7,335 bases of DNA. Origin: an uncultured Bacteroidota bacterium. GTDB lineage: Bacteria; Bacteroidota; Bacteroidia; NS11-12g; UBA955. Made by a program: the position numbers and the translations under genes. Below are positions 7,046 to 7,335 of the stretch, piece by piece. Each line of letters begins with the position of its first letter. Position 1 is the first letter of the stretch. Under the pieces are notes generated by a model. The model was given only the letters and a program-made list of their open reading frames with translations, searched no databases and was not told the DNA's origin. Location: the NCBI GenBank assembly GCA_903879775.1, contig CAIRMY010000175.1:1-7335 (forward strand), written 5' to 3'.

Positions 7046-7078
7046 TTTTCCACAGTTTTCTTGATAAAATGTGGAAAA
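7046..7078. repeat. Inverted repeat with two DnaA-box-like 9-mers
   Basis: TTTTCCACA at 7046-7054 and its exact reverse complement TGTGGAAAA at 7070-7078 face each other, 15 bases apart. The inner TTTT (7056-7059) and AAAA (7066-7069) extend the stem past a one-base bulge (G7055), leaving a 6-base loop. Both 9-mers fit the relaxed DnaA-box consensus TTWTNCACA. The repeat begins 6 bases after the carboxylase stop and ends 3 bases before the helicase -33 element. As RNA it could form the 3' end hairpin of the carboxylase mRNA, but no U-run follows on either strand, so it is not a standard intrinsic terminator. Confidence 0.6.
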
Positions 7079-7081
7079 GAC

Positions 7082-7112
7082 TTGGAATATTTAAAAACAT
7101 ATTGTACCTTTG
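7082..7112 (+). promoter_or_regulatory. Bacteroidota -33/-7 promoter of the DEAD-box helicase gene
   Basis: TTG at 7082-7084 and TACCTTTG at 7105-7112 match the -33 TTG and -7 TAnnTTTG elements with a 20-base spacer, the best promoter in the window. The expected start is near 7116, giving a leader of about 98 bases before the ATG at 7214, much longer than for the other genes here. Confidence 0.8.
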
Positions 7113-7115
7113 CAC

Positions 7116-7213
7116 CGCAATTCTTTACGAGTGGGACTTTTGTAGTTTGAATCTATTGCGATTCCTACGCTTTCATTTCTGACTCTGAAGCGTTAGCCCG
7201 AAAAAATATATTA
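7116..7213 (+). ncRNA. Foldable 5' leader of the DEAD-box helicase mRNA (candidate cis-regulatory RNA)
   Basis: The predicted leader has no ATG and can form two adjacent hairpins. Hairpin A pairs GTAG 7142-7145 with CTAC 7165-7168 and GAATC 7149-7153 with GATTC 7160-7164, with a TTT bulge and loop 7154-7159. Hairpin B pairs 7169-7175 (GCTTTCA) with 7186-7191 (TGAAGC), with one bulged T. GGG 7133-7135 could close the unit with CCC 7197-7199. In addition, CGCAAT at 7116-7121, the predicted 5' end, is complementary to ATTGCG at 7155-7160 in the loop of hairpin A, allowing a pseudoknot or a competing fold. An A-rich stretch follows before the ATG. I do not recognise it as a named RNA family; the fold was worked out by eye. 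Confidence 0.4.
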
Positions 7214-7335
7214 ATGCAAAATTTTGAAAACTTGGGGTTACTACCTCAACTTGTGTCTACTGTAGAAAAGCAGGGATACACCGAACCTACGCCTATCCAA
7301 AAAGTGGCGATTCCAGCAATTTTAGCAGGTGGCGA
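7214..7335 (+). CDS. DEAD-box RNA helicase, N-terminal end (3' part outside window)
   Basis: The first 40 codons of an ATP-dependent RNA helicase. The Q motif, which recognises the adenine of ATP, is complete: GYTEPTPIQ at residues 21-29, with the conserved upstream aromatic Phe4 exactly 17 residues before it and the following KVAIPAILAGG leading towards motif I, which is just beyond the window. The short lead before the Q motif fits RhlE-like helicases common in Bacteroidota, but the subfamily cannot be fixed from this piece. Such enzymes unwind short RNA duplexes in ribosome assembly, RNA decay and cold adaptation. The ATG at 7214 is the only sensible start: no other ATG lies between the promoter and the Q motif. 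No Shine-Dalgarno is seen; the upstream bases are A/T-rich. The gene has its own strong promoter and a long foldable leader, which hints at post-transcriptional control. Confidence 0.93.
   Translation, partial: MQNFENLGLLPQLVSTVEKQGYTEPTPIQKVAIPAILAGG

Noticed and set aside
7040..7213. tRNA or a small protein gene in the intergenic region
   Set aside because: No cloverleaf or T-arm pattern was seen, and no ATG-started frame with a plausible protein exists before 7214.

Overview
This window looks like chromosomal DNA from a Bacteroidota, most plausibly a flavobacterium-like member. The DNA is AT-rich. Four start regions carry the TAnnTTTG -7 promoter element typical of this phylum, Shine-Dalgarno motifs are lacking, and the proteins (an OmpL-like beta-barrel porin, YceI, Uup, and a methylcrotonoyl-type carboxyltransferase beta subunit) fit that group. 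There is no sign of phage, insertion sequence, CRISPR array, tRNA or rRNA. These are mostly household genes.

Layout: (1) 1-339, + strand, the 3' end of a YceI-family lipid-binding protein. (2) 356-396, a 19-bp perfect hairpin that acts as a shared bidirectional terminator between convergent genes. (3) 391-2313, - strand, a complete Uup-type ABC-F ATPase. (4) 2314-2374, a compact divergent promoter region. (5) 2375-5344, + strand, a tight run of four genes: an outer-membrane beta-barrel porin, a FrnE-like DsbA-family oxidoreductase (ATGA overlap), a membrane-anchored YafK/DpaA-like peptidoglycan enzyme, and a DUF1801 protein. (6) 5405-7039, + strand, an acyl-CoA carboxylase beta subunit with its own promoter. 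(7) 7040-7213, a non-coding stretch with a long inverted repeat (two DnaA-box-like 9-mers facing each other), a full -33/-7 promoter and a roughly 98-nt leader that can fold. (8) 7214-7335, + strand, the 5' end of a DEAD-box RNA helicase.

The four-gene run mixes two envelope proteins (porin and peptidoglycan enzyme) with a cytosolic thiol oxidoreductase and a small protein of unknown role. Co-transcription is likely from spacing, but a shared function is not shown. The carboxylase and the helicase are separate transcription units.

No clearly new multi-gene system was found. The best candidates for something undescribed are RNA or DNA level: the foldable helicase leader, whose predicted first six bases are complementary to a downstream hairpin loop; the inverted DnaA-box-like pair just upstream of that promoter; and two genes whose -7 element lies so close to the ATG that their mRNAs should be almost leaderless.
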